64,000 nt of DNA. It comes from Diphasiastrum complanatum (taxonomy: Eukaryota; Streptophyta; Lycopodiopsida; Lycopodiales; Lycopodiaceae). The position numbers were made by a program, and so were the translations under genes. How positions within the stretch are numbered: position 1 is the stretch's first letter; each line of letters begins with the position of its first letter. This document shows, in pieces, positions 62,160 to 64,000 of this stretch. A model generated the notes under the pieces. It had not been told where the DNA came from. It ran no database searches and saw only the letters and a program-made list of their open reading frames with translations. The stretch lies in assembly GCA_029204225.1 (NCBI GenBank), contig CM055095.1, positions 52,425,836-52,489,835 of the forward strand, read 5' to 3'.

Positions 62160-62200
62160 CGTTGTCATCCTCTCTCTCTAGTTTCTCTCTCTTCCTTTTG
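62160..62200 (+). promoter_or_regulatory. Pyrimidine-rich leader candidate
   Basis: A CT-rich block ('ctctctctctagtttctctctctt' written in part) resembles the Y-patch found around plant transcription starts. It precedes the ATG at 62234 by about 40 bp. No convincing TATA box was fixed. Confidence 0.35.
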
Positions 62201-62233
62201 TTGGCTGCGTCAAAGGAACATGAGGAGGCAGCG

Positions 62234-62316
62234 ATGAATGCAGGAGCGATGAATGAATGTTTGCGGCAACGGATATCCAGTTTAATGGCGGAAAATCAAG
62301 ATAGATTTGAGATTAG
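62234..62316 (+). CDS. Possible first exon of an unknown gene
   Basis: ATG at 62234 opens M-N-A-G-A-M-N-E-C-L-R-Q-R-I, then S-S-L-M-A-E-N-Q-D-R-F-E, and meets a donor-like AG/GTGACT at 62316/62317, before an in-frame stop at the junction. It is 27 codons plus 2 bases. The position after a pyrimidine-rich leader fits a first coding exon. No family recognised; connection to the exons at 63064 is a guess, and their phases need an intermediate exon. Confidence 0.25.
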
Positions 62317-63063
62317 GTGACTTTGACGTTGAAGGATTTGGTAATGTTCTTTGCAGCGTTGCTCATCTTAGAAGATTTGATCAATTTTATTATAGATTAA
62401 GCAACTTATTATGAGCGGATTTACTTTTGTGTACTGTTCGTGATTTTGTGAAGTTCTTGTGTAGGGAACTTAGATTCATGAGATTTGTCGCAGATTGTAG
62501 GATAATGAAACCAGAAGCACCAGATAGTGTCTCTTAGCAAGCCGACTGTTGTAACCGGTTTGCGCCGAGGTCGTGTTGAGATATAGATTTTGTTGACAAA
62601 TTAGTTGCCATATAATTGTACCTCATATAGGAAGCATTGTTACCTCACAGGTTTTATAACTACTGTGGAGTCTGTTTGATACCCGAGAACTGTTTTTGAT
62701 ATCTACGAATTTGCTCTACGATAGGACGCTCTTAACGAGTATGCCCTCAAAGTTAGCTTCATAAAGTTATATTAATTAATGGTCGTCTTTAAAGCAGCGT
62801 GAACTTCTGAATTTGTTTGATGGATTATGTGTGTGTGATAGGACGTGTTCGATGCGCTCGATTTCCGTTCATAATAGTGGTTATTTGAAACAGATTTGTC
62901 AGAGAACTTTAACTTTACTGTCACGGAGATACTGTTCAAGTCCGAGGTGAGATCATCTGACTCTGATATTTTCATTACTGTTGCTTTGAAATCTTTTTCG
63001 CGAGTTAGTCTTTCGATATGAGTTGTAATTTGCCAACCTGATCGTTCTACTTTTTCTCATTAG

Positions 63064-63139
63064 CCAAGTCTCCAGTCTTCTGGGTTCTGGCCTGTTTCGC
63101 CTTCTTTCTCATCCTAACGCTTCTATTCCTGCATCGCAG
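63064..63139 (+). CDS. Possible exon with a membrane helix
   Basis: Between acceptor 'ctcattag' (to 63063) and donor CGCAG/gtatag (63140) one frame reads K-S-P-V-F-W-V-L-A-C-F-A-F-F-L-I-L-T-L-L, then F-L-H-R. This is a textbook single membrane segment ending in basic residues. The split codon after CGC joins in phase to the exon at 63746. Another frame is also open, so the call rests on the hydrophobic pattern and the phase match. Confidence 0.35.
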
Positions 63140-63745
63140 GTATAGTAGCTCAGTGTACCTTTCCCTTGAACACCTTGTCAAGTCTCGTTATATTGAGAGA
63201 TTGAGCTTACCTCGAGTTCGAGATGTAATACTAAGCCTTATCAGTCCATCTTTCTTACTTTTAAAAGGTTTCGCTACCCCCGTTTTTTTGTTGTTGTTCT
63301 GGTCTTCTCCGTGAATGTGTGGTTAGGATTACTTCGCTAGCCAGGCCTCTGCACGAGCTACCTAATCATGGCTTTAAAAAGTTTCATGAGTAACTTGCAG
63401 ATCTCAAGGTTCTTGGGAACTCTGAATTTAAAGTAAAGGGAAATCAGAGCCAAGTTATCTGATCTCCAAGACTCGCTCCTTCACGTTCCCCATTTCAATA
63501 GTTGTGTATTTTTCTCTTACAAATTTGTTTGAGTTATCATGTGATACATGCCAGTGTTGTTTAAATTATGTCACCCTTTGCCAGGCCTGGAATCATTTTT
63601 TTGTGAAATAGGAATTGTCATCCAAACCAGAAGGTTTTGGTAGTTTTTGTATGATAATTTTATAGTGTAGTGTCTTCTAGTATTCAAAGTTTGCTAGCTT
63701 TCTTGCAGTTTAGGCAGCTTGTAGTACCCATGTTTTATTTTACAG

Positions 63746-63854
63746 GAGACGCTTTAGAACCCCGGTGCAGGAATCTAAGCCTGCTGATCCATGCGTTTTT
63801 CAGAGGTTTTTCAGGGCTCCAAGTTTTCTCGACATGGTGGAAGGCGTAGGATAA
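63746..63854 (+). CDS. Possible terminal exon of a single-pass membrane protein
   Basis: After acceptor 'attttacag' (to 63745), and in phase with the donor at 63139, it reads R-R-R-R-F-R-T-P-V-Q-E-S-K-P, then D-P-C-V-F-Q-R-F-F and L-D-M-V-E-G-V-G with a TAA at 63852-63854. A strongly basic stretch directly after the helix is typical of the cytosolic side. Donor-like GT sites inside the exon mean the gene might continue past the window instead of stopping. Family unknown. Confidence 0.33.
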
Positions 63855-64000
63855 ACGAGTGAAGTACAATAGTCTACAAGTAATATGATCATGGTACAAG
63901 GAAGGAGGAGTATTGTCTAGTGATAAGTTTTGCAGAAATGGCGGATAATTTTAGCAGTGCCTCATCTACTCACCGGCTCGGAGCCGGTACTGGGTCGATA

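Overview
The window looks like nuclear DNA of a land plant with a large, retrotransposon-rich genome. It has GT-AG introns of several hundred bases, plant-type Ty1-copia and Ty3-gypsy elements with the initiator-methionine-tRNA primer site TGGTATCAGAGC, long CT/GA microsatellites and hAT-like small transposons. Nothing bacterial or organellar is recognisable, and I cannot name a species. Little of the window is host coding sequence; most of it is decayed, nested transposable elements.

Layout. 1-7.3 kb: intergenic DNA with three copies of a chromovirus LTR segment, a reverse-strand integrase/chromodomain remnant, a stray gag zinc knuckle and microsatellites. 8.3-13.7 kb: the 3' half of a DHHC-type protein S-acyltransferase (palmitoyltransferase) gene on the + strand, with four well-supported exons and a long serine/proline-rich tail. 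The exons for the catalytic DHHC cysteine-rich domain were not found upstream. 13.9-17.0 kb: a diverged direct duplication flanking a nest of small hAT-like elements, two of them one inside the other, with exact 8-bp target-site duplications. 17.0-18.5 kb: no recognisable content. 19.2-24.7 kb: a decayed Tat-like Ty3-gypsy gag-pol, followed by an intact 301-residue accessory ORF at 25.3-26.2 kb whose apparent continuation lies 10 kb away at 36.2-36.7 kb.

26.3-36.2 kb: the separating block, bounded by copies of one LTR-like repeat and holding reverse-strand copia and gypsy fragments, a + strand gypsy RT and simple or tandem repeats. 36.7-42.7 kb: two truncated copia elements. 43.0-57.2 kb: a copia element (E2) opened by a second copia element with matched 270-bp LTRs (E3, 45.9-51.0 kb) and by a reverse-strand copia element (E4, 51.0-56.0 kb). 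E4's integrase-RT interior shows two nested inversions, and its LTR is rich in palindromic CACGTG/CACATG boxes. 57.2-59.0 kb: a further copia remnant with a 112-bp CT tract.

59.0-61.7 kb: mostly featureless. 61.8-64.0 kb: a GC-richer, pyrimidine-patch region that may start a second host gene, with a plausible spliced single-pass membrane segment of unknown family.

There is no operon-like logic. The elements share a mode of life (copying through RNA or cut-and-paste) and record successive insertion, truncation, inversion and methylation-type C-to-T decay. The only host gene I can assign to a pathway is the S-acyltransferase, which belongs to protein lipidation at endomembranes.
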